The notes beneath the pieces were generated by a model. That model saw only the letters and a program-made list of their open reading frames with translations, did no database searches and was not told the origin of the DNA. Positions 1 to 11,400 of a stretch of 64,000 bases of DNA are shown in pieces. Every line of letters begins with the position of its first letter. Position 1 is the stretch's first letter. This DNA comes from Phoebastria nigripes (taxonomy: Eukaryota > Chordata > Aves > Procellariiformes > Diomedeidae). The stretch lies in assembly GCA_035582835.1 (NCBI GenBank), contig JAYKAV010003143.1, forward strand, positions 2,182,065 to 2,246,064, in the 5' to 3' direction. A program made the translations under genes and the position numbers.

Positions 1-3000
1 AACACCGCTAGACGGGCCCTCGATGACCTTTGGAGGCCATCTGAGATAATAAATCCTCGGACCCCCAGTTCCGGAATGCTTTGGGCAAGGTCAAGATGGC
101 AAATTTCCCACTTCCACAATATCAGATGTTACGGTAATTCCTTTTAGCTAATGTGTAAGAGCAAAGGAATGTCTTCAAACCTCATCTAGGCCCTGTGGAA
201 TCTGTTGAAAATGCATGACAGCTGCGGGCTTTGGCTGGGGTCTGCCTGTGAATATATGAGATTTGGAAACCTTTCAGACAAGGAAAGGAGGGAATGACTG
301 TACATTCAATGTGTACCATTGGTCTCCCGCCCTCCCTTCCCAGCCCCATTTCACACAACATAGCCATATCACAGTTCTATGGTCATGGCTGTCATGCATT
401 CTTTACGACTGAGTGTCACGGGTAACGCACAGCACGCAAAAATACAGATGTGCATGCGCGTACACCTACACACGCGCACACAAAAAAAGGGGGGAGCAGA
501 AAGAAAGATGGATTTCCATAAGGTCTGAGAACGGGAATTGAGGAGCTCATCCATTTTTTTATAAAATGGTAGGGAGCAAAGAAGTAGGCAACTAAGCACT
601 AGATTGCTGCTTGACGTGTCCGGATGCTCAAGGTGGGAAGGAATCCCACATGGATTCTCTTGTTACCTGTTCTCCAGAACCCAGGGAGAGACCAGATCAT
701 GCAAAAGACCATGGCCCCCTCCCACATCCTTATTTTCAAGCAAAAGATCATGGCCTCTTACACACCTATTTTCACATGACTAAGGCAAACAGGTTCAACA
801 CCAGCTAGCATATTTGTCCTCTTTGCAGTCTTGTGCTTTCCAAGGACTTTATAGTCTTGACTTCTCTGATTTGGTCCTCAGATACGAGGTCTGCAGCGTG
901 TGTGGGAAACTCCACTTGCCATGTGCATAAGTTACTAAGATACAAGGCAAGGAAGGATCAGAACAATCGCCTTGGAGAGCTACCTCCACTATACACAGTT
1001 TTTTCAATCTGTAGGTAACAGCCCAGACTAACACAAGCTTTTGACTGTTCTTGAATTACTTCAGCAGTGCGAGAAAGCTCCTGGCACAAGGGGCTTCTTC
1101 CAATAACATCAGTATTCCACACAGTGTTTCATAAACTTTATTATATTGCATACTGCCATGAAGCCACCTGCATATACAGTATGTCCATCTTTTACACTGA
1201 AAATAGCAAGAACCTGCTTTATGTGCAATAATAGCCACTACAAATTGTTATTACTGCTAGTATAAAATGAAGTAAAAGAACAGATCCAGCAATATCTGAA
1301 TACAATGCACCTGATGGTGAGAGACTTGGAGCAAGTGCTTTTCCCAGATTCCAAAAGGGGTCTTTTGTTTCCAAAAGAAGCATTGAAAGGACTGTTTTCA
1401 AGTTCTCTAACCAGATCTCGATATATGTGTGGGACTGTCATACCTGAGATGCAGCAAAGAGAGAAGAGGAATTAGGAAATTAGAAGTACGTTAATTATAA
1501 AGATTAAAGACAGCACACTNATAGCTTCTTGCAAGCAGTTGAAAAGCACAGCAAGTCTAAACTTATCAGCCAAAGACTGGTAACAAGAGATAACAGTCTT
1601 TGGTAAAATCAAAATATATTGAAAACTTTTTCCATTTTTGTCAAAGGGAGGAGGGCTGGAGAGGTTATAATTTGTCCCAGATTTTCATGGGAATAGGAGG
1701 CAAAACAATTTCATGGCCATTTTCAAGTAAAGGCAGTTGAAAGGACTGATTTAAGCAGAAAGATGTAAGAAAAACAAAGTTTTATCTAGTTCAGAATGCA
1801 GATTCTGAATTAGAGAGCTGTAGATGCTTTGTTCTACCATACATCTAACAAACATCTATCTGTCTACTTACATATATCTACACAAGATGCATTTTAAATG
1901 AAGGAAAGCGGAATTATCACCCACTGAAAAACAGCATTGTATTTGATACTGCAAAACATTTCAATCCCCCTATTTAGAGGCTTATAACCAATATCTACAG
2001 ATTTAATCTGTTCACATTTATGGAAGTCTGGACCTGCAAAGATGTAATTATCCTTATTCTTGTACTGACCACTGTGTTAAATATCACCTCAAATAACTCT
2101 ACCTTCTAGCACTATACTGGGTTTGTGCTCAGCATGGGCTCTCTGCTGGATGAGTATCACCACTTTCTAATCCACCTTTGTTTTCCCTTTCATCCAAATA
2201 CGGCTGAAGCTCATTTTGCACTAAGGAAGTTTACGTAAGTGAGTATTACCAGTCATCCTTGTCTCTTTCCTCTGCTCATGACTCTCTGAGCAAACAAGAC
2301 TCTTTCAGACAAATGAACTGAATCCGTTCTTTATTAATCTGCCATTCCTCAGGTGAAGATGCCTGTTCTCCACCCCATGCCACCTTGGATAATCCCTGAC
2401 CCCCATGCCAAACAGGCTTAACATGTTTTAGTTTTAATTCAGAGTCATTGTAAAGGATAGCATAAGATGCAGTGCTGGAAAACACAGACAGTTTGTTCTA
2501 TCCAAGCATACAAAAAATACACAGTACCATATTGTCTTGAACCACAGGCATCATTGTAAGTTGTATACTGCTTTATGGTAGATAAGCCATACTTCCAGAT
2601 TTTGTATTCATAGGTNTACACTGGAGTTTCTAAAGTTGGGGTCTGTAACCTGAACGTTGACCCATAGCACGTGACCAGACACCAGAGTGGTCTCTTGGAC
2701 TATGCTTCAGACATGAGTTAGATTTGCTTTGGCAACATCAGGTCATACCTGAAAGTCAGTTCACAAACCAGTGTCATTGTACAGGTAAAGGAGTTAAGCG
2801 GAGACTCCTCTGTTTTAGCATTAGGAAATGGTTTTGTGAAAGACTATGTGCGCAGCACTTGGTTCGAAACACTGAGTAACATTAGTGACATGAGAGTGAA
2901 TGGAAAGGAAGTACACCAGGAAAGGAGATACTTGACACATTGGTGTGAGAATTTGCTCAGTCAATGACCCTTCACCACNGTCTCTTCTCTTCCTAGCACA

Positions 3001-4393
3001 CCTGGTGCAAAGGGAGGAAAAAGACAAGTCATCTTGTCTCTTATCTGATTTTGTTAGTTTCTGCTTCTTTAGATGAGTACTGTAAAGTGACATGATTTCA
3101 TGTACAGATTGCTTACATATTGATTTTGCCAGCAAATGCTTAGCCAAGGAGCCACAGACACATAGTATTTCTTAGTCTGTTCCCAGATATTCTTCTTTTG
3201 ACTGTGCACAGAAAATGGACCAGATCATTAAGCTGGAAGGTCCTTATCACACAACCAGATGGAATTCTCTCTCGAAAGAAAGCAAAATGGGTGGCTCTGA
3301 ACCCATACAAAAGATATAACAATCATAGGTCACTGAATAAAAGAATTCGCCTTCATTCAGTGATCAATAGGTCTAACGCGCATCTGCCAGGGGAACATCA
3401 GGGATAGGATACATTTTGCCATTGCTATAATCAACGTGAATCGACCACACTGACCTGGTTCTCTGAAGCAACAATGCTTCAGAGCTGATATAATCTTAAA
3501 AAACAAAGACTAATTGTTCATTTGTTATGCCTGTGGATACAGAAATCCTCCAATCATTACCACAGGAGTAAGAAACCAAGACAGATGTGTGCAGAACTGG
3601 TACAGCACCGGTCATTTGAAGTTCCATTCACTTTCCCCAGTTTTCCTGGGAATATGTATAAGCAGACCAGTTTTTGCCTTACCAAGATGGAGCCCTTTAT
3701 ATACAATCCTTATAAAATATTACAGCAGTCTAAGAAATGAACCAGAACATTACAGTAACACTACTGTAATGGTTGGTGACATTAATGCAGTATCACATTG
3801 TTTTTAAGAAAAAAATGTTTTTATGTCATTGTTTTTATGACAATACACTAAACCAAGTACAATTCTATTTTCGGTGTGGAAAACTAGCCACACCTTATTA
3901 ATAGACAAATTCTCCACAGATAACATTAGTCTGTCTACTGCATTTGACATGGTTTGTAATCCTGACTCTGCTTAATTGAGAGTTTTACCCATGATTTCAG
4001 AGGGATTTTACCTACTGCCCCTGCTTTTATGCAAACTTCCTGACCCCTGGTAAAGTGCATGAAGAGCCTAAAGCAAAGGAAGAGCTCCATTCTGAACATA
4101 CTATCAAACTTCAAAAACAGTCTATTTCAAAAATTACAGCTACTGGAAATCTTCTTTTCAGAAGTCTACGGACATGCTAATTTTTTCCTTACTAAATTAT
4201 CAGCCAATCCCTCCCACAGTCACAGTTGATTTGCTTCCACATTCAAGAATTTTCAACAGAGATTAATCAATTCAGCAAAAGAGAAGTTGCATTAAAAATA
4301 CATGGAATTCATGAGGATAAACTTTCTTTGTAGAACCTTACCAAATAGCAGGGAACTTCTTGTGTGACCAGTGGCTCTTTCAATTATGTCACC
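1..4393. other. Unique non-coding DNA, no gene seen
   Basis: AT-rich single-copy-looking sequence. Open frames are short (108 codons at most), overlap each other on both strands and show no domain or repeated family signature. The first 120 bases are somewhat CpG-richer than what follows and contain an AAGGTCAAGATGGC stretch (nuclear-receptor half-site plus YY1-like core), but that is too little to call a promoter. Single Ns lie at 1520, 2616 and 2979. I see no splice-bounded exon I would defend. Confidence 0.6.
450..481. repeat. Alternating purine-pyrimidine (Z-DNA-prone) patch
   Basis: Two runs of strictly alternating purine and pyrimidine, GTGCATGCGCGTACAC at 450-465 and ACACACGCGCACAC at 468-481, are separated by CT. 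They include CGCG steps. Such runs favour the left-handed Z conformation under supercoiling; no protein feature is attached to it. Confidence 0.5.
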
Positions 4394-4516
4394 GGGGCAG
4401 ATTCAGCGCTTTAAAACAACAGTAGAAATGTAGAGGAAATCCATGTATTTAGCTTTGTCTCAGGGGAATTCACCTAGATTTACACCACTGTCAATAAGAT
4501 CAGAATTTTGCCCATT
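4394..4516. repeat. Fossil amniote interspersed repeat (weak)
   Basis: The segment ends with GATTTACACCACTGTCAATA followed by AGATCAGAATTTTGCCCAT. From memory this resembles a very common ancestral repeat of turtles and crocodilians whose end reads roughly 'gatttacaccagtgtaa...gatcagaatttggccc'. The match is partial and made by eye. If right, this is an old copy shared across archosaurs and turtles, far older than the CR1 at 21.9 kb. The family name is not certain to me. Confidence 0.4.
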
Positions 4517-4666
4517 GCTTAGATTATGTTATTTTGCAGTGTGATAATATCACTATTTGAGAGCATTCGCTCTCAAGAACATGTCAAATAATAGATCCCA
4601 CTACCCTCCACTTTTTCAAACAATGAGGAGCAGAATTCAGCCTGCACACCATTACATAATAAGGAN

Positions 4667-4715
4667 AAAAAAAAAAAAAAAAAAAAAAAAAAACCAAAAC
4701 ACAAAACAAAACATA
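4667..4715 (+). repeat. Poly-A run with A/C tail
   Basis: An uninterrupted A run (4667-4693), directly after an ambiguous base at 4666, is followed by an A/C-only stretch of CCAAAAC and CAAAA units. This is the first of several tracts with the same order, A-run then A/C-rich. No retroelement body is recognisable upstream, so it cannot be assigned to a retroposon tail. Confidence 0.7.
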
Positions 4716-6192
4716 CCACACCAGAAAACAGCTATCGATTTAAAATTATATAAGGTCCACATGGAAATACAGTTTCAACCTTAATGCCAGAGAAATTGTA
4801 AAGTGCTTTGACCATGGCAGCCATGCCCCTCTCAACAAGATTATTTTCCAGCACTGGTCTACACAGATTTTAGAGGTAAAGAGAGTATTGAATCCTCAGC
4901 TAAGAAATGCTTACAGAATTTCAGGCAACACCAATATTCAAGATATTTCTTCTGCCATGACGACTTCCAAGCTTTTTTTGGTATTCATCTTCTAGTTTGC
5001 ATTTACATAGGAGAAGGAAAAAAAAAAAAAAAAAAATCTCTCTTTAATGCATAAGTAGAAAGAATTTGTGGAAGCCTTTCCAAACTTCTAATTGTATAAA
5101 CAGTCGTGAATCCAAACAGCATGTAATAATTAAAGTAGCATGTTTCACTTCAGGAAAATCCATTTTTCATATTGGATGTTACCTTTGGTTATACAGAGTG
5201 GAAGAACATTTCTGCTTTCTGTTACACATGCTTTTCATTTGGTATCTAAAAGTGATACTGGCAAATGATATGTAAGCAAAACAGCAAGTCAGTGGAAAAA
5301 GTACTTAGAATACTAACATTTAAATCTTTAAGGCCTTCTAACAGAACAACAGGTACCACTTTCAATCAGTTTATTCCAATGTCTACTTGAGAAGATTATC
5401 TTCTTCCATCAGGTCCTGGGACCTGTCCATGTACCTGAGAGCAGCTCTGAGAGCACCCTGCCAGCGCAGGCAGCCCCACTTCCCTTTATTTCTTCCCCCC
5501 AACCCAAGAACTCCATTCTCTGATTAATCCCTTCATTTCCCTACGCTGAGTAGACAAGGCAAGATGAGGGATTTGAAACTGACTGACGAGTCGACCCCAA
5601 AGACAAATCCCCCGTTAGCTTCACTCAGACATAATGGAGNGTGAGCAGTCTCCCCAATATAGTAGATACTTCATTGTATGTTTTTCTTCACACTCACTTC
5701 TACAGTCTAGCCAGTATCACACAGCATGATTTTTCCCATTAGGGACACTTAATCAAAACGAAGTAGTCAAACGTAAGAGTCTCCTTCCACTTCACCTGAC
5801 AAGTACATGGAAGCTTGGCTGAGTTAGTCCCAATGAATTATCTAAAGATTTTAAAATACATCCTTCATTTTTTTGTTCCTGACTTACTGTCTTGCTTGGT
5901 AATCCTTGTTATAAAACCAATACAAAATGCATACTGTTGCTCTATAGGTCAAGCGTACCAAGATCATCTCTCAGCTTACCTGTGGTATGACATAGAAAGA
6001 GTAAGACTAGAGAGTGGCACCAGGCCAAGAGCCACATGCTTAGCAGGACCTCCTCACACAGAACTCAGCTTCTCTTTACATGAGGTTTCCTAAGAGACAA
6101 ACTCTCATGTCCATTCACTTTAGCTCAGAAATTTTTGTTTGAGTGAAGACTGAGGTAAATTCTAGTAATGGGTTTTTCTACGACTTGTTCTC
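4716..6192. other. Unique non-coding DNA with a poly-A run
   Basis: No gene is seen. It contains a poly-A run at 5018-5036 and a single N at 5640. Otherwise it is AT-rich unique sequence with stops in all frames. Confidence 0.6.
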
Positions 6193-6232
6193 TTTGAGAA
6201 TAAGCCAACCACTGAATTGGCTTATTCTCAAA
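6193..6232. repeat. Perfect 16-bp inverted repeat (hairpin)
   Basis: TTTGAGAATAAGCCAA at 6193-6208 is followed by the 8-base loop CCACTGAA and then its exact reverse complement TTGGCTTATTCTCAAA at 6217-6232. Pairing stops sharply outside the arms. The stem is too short for a typical 22-nt microRNA duplex and lacks flanking pairing, so a microRNA precursor is unlikely. It could arise from template-switch replication or be a remnant of a terminal inverted repeat element. Confidence 0.9.
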
Positions 6233-8344
6233 ACCAGGCAAGACTACCAATAGCATATATACATTCTTGTCTACACTGATCTAGCTGTACACCTGACTCA
6301 ACAAATCTCTTCATGTGATCTACTATTTTTTCAGTACAAGGAGATAAGTAAAGTGAGTAAAATTTGCGTGACATTGTATTGCATGCATTCCTGTTAACAA
6401 ACACAATATGTGGGGTATAAACTATTGGAGGCTCATAAAAGAATATTTAAAAGACGTGGCCCGGAAAATACAAAAATCCACAACAGCAGCAATAGAACAT
6501 CCACTGCAATCCCAAAATAAACACGGCAGCAAGGTTTGCAAATTGCCTGCAATTTGCAAAAGGCAAACTTCCTTAGGTAAAAGTACTTGCTATTCAGCAT
6601 GGCTTAGGTTTCCAGTAAGTTGCTCCCTTGAGATCTGCTTTTATAATCATTCCTGTCTCAGAACGAAATATTATATTTCCAACAAATCTGTATCAGCAAA
6701 ATCATGTTGTCCGCAAAGTTTGACTGACTGGCTGACTGGCTGTAATCTGCATATGCACTGTTTTCAGTTGGATTGTATCTTTTGGGCCTCCTCCATTTGC
6801 AGGGGACACAAAAGAGATAATTTTTTATATATACTAATTGACATTTGTCCGAGTACCATGAAGCAATAATCCACACAGGAGCCACAGAAGCTTTAATAAG
6901 GCAAAGTCAAGTGATAAGGCAAAGTTTTCAGTGGATTACTGCAAATCCACACCCCACCAAAACTGACTTAGAGCTTTTCATCTTGCCACAGTGATTCTAT
7001 AAATACAGCATAAATAATGCTCCCTATTAATCCTCTCTATTATGTAGTCCTGCACCCTGTCTCAGGAACTAGTGCAGTGAGCCCAAAATGCAAGTCTCCA
7101 TAAGGCTGGGGTGTATTTCATGGCTATCTTACCAGTCAGTTTGTACTAGCTAGCCGTAAGTTAGGAACCAACCAAGCTCTTTGGGCTTGTTCTCTTGGAA
7201 CTAAAGAGTTTTGTGGAATATGAAGGAAAAATCATCCTCCCAAGATCAGGCTGTGTGAATTCTTCTTATATCCTTGATGGCATAATAGAAAGTCATTAGT
7301 ATACATGCATCTTTTCCTTTTCTTAACAGAGCATGATGTACTGTTACTGACAGTTCAACTGAAATTTAGTTTAATCATTTCTTCCTATCCCTCATGGCAC
7401 ATTGGATGTTCAGATCAAATACCATTATGAAATCACAGACACAGAAACATGGGAACCCTAGCTAACAAAAATCTGCTTATGGTGCTTTTTTTTTTTTTTT
7501 TCTGCAATGTTGCCATCTTTTAATCATAAGATCATCATAATTTCAAAAGAAAAATATTAACCCAACAGTTATTCATGCAGTCTTGCAACAGGTGAAACAA
7601 ATTATTAAATTCCTCTTAATGACAGAGCAAGTAGGATCAGACCTCAATAAACCCAGCTGTATCTGGTTTGAGATTATGAGCCATCTAATACCTCAGCATC
7701 ACATCATGATATTGTAAAGGACTTCAACTGGGCCCAAGTAGAAACAGGGAAAAATTAATCTTTTTTCCTCAGGACTAGCAGCCTCCAGTATGCTGTACCT
7801 AAAGTCCTCTCAGAAAAGCAAACCATCACACAATGCTTGAAAAGATTCAAAATACAGCTACCTTAATACTGCTATATCCAAGGTGATTTCACGTTAGAAG
7901 GGCAAGGCTGCTGAGAAGAGGTAATATTCTTTATTGTTCCAGATATTATCAGTGGAAAAAGGGGGGCAATGAACAGCAGAAACTTGATCATGCATTTCAG
8001 CTGTATCAGTAGCTCGGACAGAAGCTGTCCCCTACACATCTCAGCCTGTTCAGAAGCACAGGGACAGTTCATCGTGCTGCACACTCACAGCCACAGAGGT
8101 CTTTTCGACAACCCACTAACTCAAGCGGGCAGAATAATTCATTCATGGTCCTTCTCCTGCACAAATAGGGCAAAAATCACAATCTGCTTTTCTATCATGT
8201 TTTTACAGAAGGTAGTATTGGAAAGGCTGAAAGTTTACAAAGATCCAGATGTTTATTCACCTAATATGGGAGAGCAAGTCTGGGCTGGAATTCCCTCTTG
8301 AGCAAGCTCACAGTAGTCTTTTGATACACTTTGCTCTTCAGACT

Positions 8345-8351
<7 letters not shown>
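6233..8351. other. Unique non-coding DNA
   Basis: No supported gene. A 153-codon open frame at 6408-6869 (+) is overlapped by an antisense frame, has no recognisable domain and is judged chance. A short TGACTGGC direct repeat lies at 6725-6740 within TGACTGACTGGCTGACTGGC. A poly-T run lies at 7486-7501. Confidence 0.55.
6535..6560. repeat. 26-bp quasi-palindrome with octamer-like arms
   Basis: TTTGCAAATTGC at 6535-6546 and its exact reverse complement GCAATTTGCAAA at 6549-6560 flank a two-base CT centre. Each arm carries ATTTGCAAA/TTTGCAAAT, one or two bases from the POU-factor octamer ATTTGCAT. A binding role is inference; the palindrome itself is directly visible. Confidence 0.85.
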
Positions 8352-8376
<25 letters not shown>

Positions 8377-8474
8377 CCAAACCCCAAAACAAAAACAAAA
8401 CAAAAAACAAACAAACAAACAAAACCCCAAAAACCCACAACAAAACAAAACAAAAAAAACACCAAAAAAACACA
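8352..8474 (+). repeat. Poly-A run followed by long A/C low-complexity tract
   Basis: A25 (8352-8376) is followed by nearly 100 bases of only A and C (CCAAACCCC, CAAAA, CAAAC units), with rare exceptions. Open frames through it on either strand are low-complexity artefacts rich in Lys/Asn/Thr or Phe/Leu/Val. It belongs to the same architecture as 4667, 19938 and 59554. Confidence 0.9.
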
Positions 8475-11400
8475 TCACCTTTAGAACAGCATCTCTGTCT
8501 GGTCTTCCTTTTTTGGATCTAACCGGGACATTTCAAGGAGAACAGCAAAGTTATGACCAGATAAAAGTAAATGAACTATGCTGCATTTTGACCCCATACA
8601 TTTGGTGGTGTTTCATTTTAATGACAGCAAGGCTGTCACTAGACTCTCTTCTCTGAGACTCAGGAAACCTTGTTAAACTATAAATTTAGAGAACTGCTAA
8701 ATAATGCTAAAAGTTAAAGGTGGGAAAGATCCACTAGACTGTTCACTGCTACCAGCATCCATGCTCTGTGTGTTGGGGTGTGCTTTCCTTACTGGTAGTG
8801 ATAAATGGTGCAAAAGTACAAGTTTTTGTCATTTCCTTGGGCATTTACTCTTTAACAAGAGACAGCCCAGCATTAATCTTTATACAATAGCCCTTTCAAA
8901 TTTATTGGGGACGAAACCAACATGCCACAAAAAAAAAAATGAAGAGGTTTCCACATAAATTAACCTATTAAACATAGCAAAAAAATTGTAAACTTTTTAC
9001 CAGGTTTTAAAATTAGATCCTATATCAGGAATAAGAGTCTTCATTCAGTTGTAGGAAGGTTCAGACACTCTACATAAAGAGTATCAAATCTAAAGGCTTT
9101 TCTTACATATGCTCACAATGGTACGGCACTTATTTCACAGCATTATAAGCAAGTAATCTTCTCCGTTACCAGGGATAGAGGGAGTTTGTGGGTTTGGCAT
9201 GCAGCCGAACAGGATATGAACTGCAATGCAACAACAGGCAAATAACAGTGGCATTCTCCTCACAAAATCCTTTAGTTCCTGTAGCTAGACCTCATAGCCC
9301 CAGAGACTCCCAACATTTTCATATAGGCATTTTGGAGTTAATAAGATACTTTTGGTTTGATGAGTCTGCAGACAAAAAAACCAAACCAAACCAACAAAAA
9401 GGTAAAACAATGTCTCCATGCAGGCTCAGCTCCTGTCACGGATATGTCATCACAGATCCCAAAACACAATCACTGTAGCCAGCACTTGGGAAGGCTGCTT
9501 ACTGCTGATACTCCAGTTCACAGTTTACTCTGTATTTAATTGTGCATGAAAAAACAAAACAACTCCAATGTTTTTACTAGACAATAATGAAAATACTGAT
9601 CAAAGAAAAATTAAAATCCATTTCAACCAGCAAAAGAGCTTTAGGAAAAAAATACAAGGCTGATCCATAACCAAATAGTACAGTAGAGAACTGGAGAGTA
9701 CAGCTGGCCCCAAGCATGCATACCCTATTATGCTCCCAGCTAAAGAAATTATAATCCGTTTACATGCACAGACAATGAACTCTGCAGACAGAGTTCAAAC
9801 CTTGGGCTTTCAACGCCACCATCACAAGGCCTCCAGATCCCAACTAAAGAAGTAACAGGTTTAGATGTGAGAAGCAGCAGGCTGTAACCACAGAGGACCA
9901 GCTGCTACAGTAATCACATTCACAAGGAGAGCATACAGCTCTTATCCTAAAATGTTGTCTTTGATAAATGAACAAAATTAGTTCTGTCCTTCTCTTATTG
10001 GGCATTCACTACAACAAGCGTGTACTACAAANAGACTCACCTATCTACTGAAAGAATGACAGGTGAGGGCTAAAGGCTTCAGCTTTATTTCATATTTGTG
10101 TTGTATTACACTTACATTTCACATCTGCATTGCACAACAACCTTTCAAGGCAAAAACCATTGACAGTCAAAGAATTGACACTGCGTGTTAATCAAACCAA
10201 GGATGTGCATCAATGCCAACAAGACGCAGTAGTCCTTTACTCAGTGATACATCTCCTTCCCTTCCCCCCACCCCCAAATTTTAGTAGTGTCAGGTCAACA
10301 CAAATTCTTGTTTTGTATAGAGAGGAAAAAAGTCAGCAAGGACTTGAAAGAGGAACTGAAGGATACAGCTCTTATCAGATCAGTTTCCCTTTTCAAGTAC
10401 ATTGCACCAGAATCCAACCACCACATCAGCCCAGATGCCAGCTTCTTTGTGAAAGACATCATACAAAATTAAACGATTCCACAGAGCTACTGGATTAGGG
10501 AATGTAACTTTTCAGAACTCAGATTCTCTTTTCTGTCCAGAAAATTATGTGCAAGTGTGATGTGATAGAAAAAACTGACTTTATACACTGGTTTCAGATT
10601 CTGTTACATAGCTTTGTGTGAGTAGCCACCATATGCAAAATGACTTCTTATTATGAATCCAAATCCTTATTTACAATGGGATTTTTTTAATGGAGATGGG
10701 AAGAGAAAAATCAGGAGTGGTTTTGATCTTATGAATCGTCAATGGCCAGGATGTTATTTTGAAAATATAAAATCTAGGAATTCCTAAAAGCGTAGATCCT
10801 GCTCCTGCTGATTTGTGCTTGCGTTTTAGGATTGCATTAAGATGTTTTTTGTACTTGGTGATGGGCACGCTTCTCTCTATCTACAGAGAAGACACATTGC
10901 AAAAAGTAGGGAAGAAATGTATCCTCCTGCTGCCTCCTACCTAGGTATTCAGGTGCCCATGAAGAGTTTAAAGTAATTTCATATCAAGAAATATGGAGGA
11001 GGTCAAGCACTGCATTTTTACTACAGAAGCTGAGAAAGCTAGACGACTTTGCTGACTCTCCCCTACACAATGAATATCGCTGATACACCTACATAAACTT
11101 CTTAAGCAGAACTGTCCTGCAGGAAATAACCTGTAAGTTAAATTACACAGTCACAACATTGCAAGCGCTGGGATTACCCTGAAACCAATGCAGCTTAGAA
11201 CCAAAGCCTTGGCTTTGCACATACCACATAGCAACAGCACTACCAGAGTAATACATCCAAATTTTCTTTGCTTCCTTTTTGTTCTAATAGGAAGGACAGT
11301 GGATGAACAACAGAAAAATAACCGAGACATCCCATACGACAGAGCTGCTGAAGGCCAGGTCATTTGTCCACAGCCAGAGCAGGAGAGTGTCAAAAGATGT

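Noticed and set aside
2821..3147. 108-codon minus-strand open frame
   Set aside because: Contains an ambiguous base and has no recognisable motif.
6408..6869. 153-codon plus-strand open frame
   Set aside because: No domain, no family resemblance, overlapped by antisense frames and containing the quasi-palindrome; consistent with chance in AT-rich DNA.
8253..8473. Phe/Val-rich 'membrane-like' minus-strand frames, also at 19800-20076 and 59415-59782
   Set aside because: They are translations of G/T low-complexity sequence, not transmembrane proteins.
10085..10230. Possible second MIR relic (ACAACAACCTTTCAAGGC ...)
   Set aside because: Only one short block resembles MIR; the following blocks do not fit in order.
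10130..10498. 122-codon plus-strand open frame
   Set aside because: Composition and proline run arise from a C-rich patch; no domain.
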